From contig SHXP01000133.1 in the NCBI GenBank assembly GCA_009693225.1, forward strand, positions 1-6,595: 6,595 nt of DNA. The letters are read 5' to 3'. The notes under the pieces were generated by a model, which saw only the letters and a program-made list of their open reading frames with translations, was not told the origin of the DNA and did not search any database. This document shows, piece after piece, positions 5,556 to 6,595 of this stretch. This DNA comes from Limnohabitans sp. (GTDB lineage: Bacteria; Pseudomonadota; Gammaproteobacteria; Burkholderiales; Burkholderiaceae_C). The stretch's first letter is position 1; each line of letters opens with the position of its first letter. Position numbers and translations under genes: made by a program.

Positions 5556-6595
5556 ATGGGCCAGAAACTCAAAATTGCAGGTTGGTTGACTGTCGGCGCA
5601 CTCACAGGCGCACTCACCACGTTTTCACTTCAAACAGTGGCACGCGCCAACACGGCGCCCTTGCCGCTGGAAGAGCTTCAGCAACTGGCTGCGGTCTTCA
5701 GCATGGTCAAGTCTGACTATGTCGAACCGGTGGACGAGAAGAAACTCATCAACGATGCCATTTCCGGAATGGTTTCCAGCCTGGACCCCCATTCGCAGTA
5801 TTTCGATAAAAAATCCTTTAAGGAATTCCGTGAAGGCACCACCGGCAAGTTTGTCGGCGTCGGCATTGAAATTTCACAAGAAGATGGTCTGGTCAAAGTG
5901 GTTTCACCCATCGAGGGCTCGCCTGCCGACCGCGCCGGTTTGAAACCGGGTGACCTGATCACCAAGGTCGATGACACTGCCGTCAAAGGCATGTCGTTGA
6001 ACGAAGCTGTCAAGCGCATGCGCGGCGAACCCAGGACCAAGGTCGTCCTGACCATCTACCGTAAAGATGAAAACCGCACTTTCCCGGTCACCATCCTCCG
6101 CGAAGAAATCAAGACGGTCAGCGTCAAGAGCAAGACGATTGAAAACGGCTACGGCTGGATACGTATCAGCCAGTTCCAGGAACGCACCGTTGAAGACATG
6201 ACACGCAAACTCGAAGAGCTGTATAAACAGGATCCGAAAATGAAGGGTCTGGTGCTCGATCTGCGCAACGACCCGGGCGGTCTGCTTGACGCGGCCGTGG
6301 CCGTGTCTGCCGCATTTCTGCCTGAAAATGTCACCGTGGTGTCGACCAACGGCCAGCTCGAAGACAGCAAGTTCACTTACAAGGCCGCTCCCGAATACTA
6401 TCTGCGCCGCGGCGGTCAGGATCTGATTTCCAACCTGTCTAGCAAAACCCAGAACATTTACAAGAAAATCCCTTTGCTGGTGCTGGTCAATGAAGGTTCC
6501 GCCTCTGCCAGTGAAATCGTCGCCGGTGCATTGCAGGACCACAAACGCGCCACCCTCATGGGCAGCCAGACCTTCGGCAAAGGCTCGGTACAAAC
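5556..6595 (+). CDS. ctpA: C-terminal processing peptidase (S41 family), 3'-truncated
   Basis: CtpA-type peptidases are PDZ-containing serine proteases with a Ser-Lys catalytic pair that process or degrade proteins in the periplasm. The frame from ATG 5556 stays open to the window end, showing 346 codons of an expected 450-500. An N-terminal hydrophobic stretch (about 8-28) ends in VARA, so it is a signal peptide probably cut after A31, or else an anchor. SSLDPHSQYF (74-83) precedes a PDZ domain (about 95-170) with FVGVGIEI (99-106) and GSPADRAGLKPGDLI (121-135). The protease core has LVLDLRNDPGG (232-242) and NEGSASASEIVAGALQD (312-328). By alignment to B. subtilis CtpB (Ser309, Lys334, Gln338), the catalytic residues are S317, K342 and Q346; the last is the final complete codon seen. 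Known relatives trim or degrade envelope proteins, including peptidoglycan hydrolases; the substrate here is unknown. Confidence 0.94.
   Translation, partial: MGQKLKIAGWLTVGALTGALTTFSLQTVARANTAPLPLEELQQLAAVFSMVKSDYVEPVDEKKLINDAISGMVSSLDPHSQYFDKKSFKEFREGTTGKFVGVGIEISQEDGLVKVVSPIEGSPADRAGLKPGDLITKVDDTAVKGMSLNEAVKRMRGEPRTKVVLTIYRKDENRTFPVTILREEIKTVSVKSKTIENGYGWIRISQFQERTVEDMTRKLEELYKQDPKMKGLVLDLRNDPGGLLDAAVAVSAAFLPENVTVVSTNGQLEDSKFTYKAAPEYYLRRGGQDLISNLSSKTQNIYKKIPLLVLVNEGSASASEIVAGALQDHKRATLMGSQTFGKGSVQ

Noticed and set aside
5904..6593. Long minus-strand open frame (229 codons) at the right end
   Set aside because: It is antisense to ctpA, whose plus frame carries the signal peptide, PDZ domain and catalytic motifs. 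The shadow protein is rich in His, Gln, Phe and Ala and has no recognisable motif; it is a codon-bias artefact.
1..6595. Mobile elements, tRNA/rRNA genes, CRISPR array, prophage or toxin-antitoxin modules
   Set aside because: I looked on both strands and found no transposase, integrase, repeat-spacer pattern, tRNA-like fold or small accessory gene pair. The window is filled by nine recognised housekeeping genes.

Overview
This is an ordinary housekeeping segment of a moderately GC-rich proteobacterial chromosome. Protein sequence and gene order point to a betaproteobacterium of the Burkholderiales, probably near the Comamonadaceae. The signs are the ScpA and PanC sequence style (for example FVNRLQF in PanC), the presence of SecB, and the rhodanese-grxC-secB-gpsA cluster. 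I could not run a database search, so the placement rests on recalled family sequences. No mobile element, RNA gene, CRISPR array or foreign-looking island is visible.

Layout. Bases 1-2420 (+) carry the 3' part of scpA (kleisin subunit of the SMC condensin), then panB and panC, which catalyse two steps of pantothenate/coenzyme A synthesis. The three are closely spaced and probably co-transcribed. Bases 2450-4658 (-) carry a four-gene cluster, read in transcription order as membrane-anchored rhodanese, glutaredoxin 3 (grxC), export chaperone secB and glycerol-3-phosphate dehydrogenase gpsA. It is the same order as yibN-grxC-secB-gpsA in E. coli. panC and gpsA converge across 29 bases. An 80-base divergent control region (4659-4738) separates the rhodanese from gpmA (+, phosphoglycerate mutase). 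After a 130-base gap with a plausible promoter comes ctpA (+, S41 C-terminal processing peptidase). ctpA runs off the right edge just after its catalytic residues.

How the genes relate. panB and panC act in one pathway. SecB delivers unfolded precursors to SecA. GrxC and the rhodanese handle thiol and sulfur chemistry in the cytoplasm or at the inner membrane. GpsA supplies glycerol-3-phosphate for phospholipids, and CtpA works in the periplasm. Grouping SecB, GpsA, an anchored rhodanese and CtpA gives the right half a loose cell-envelope theme.

I found no new biological system. The points worth a second look are modest: a GpmA lacking the usual C-terminal tail, no envC-like gene between gpmA and ctpA, a hairpin in the secB leader, inverted repeats in the divergent promoter region, and two GTG starts, one of them in a 4-base overlap.
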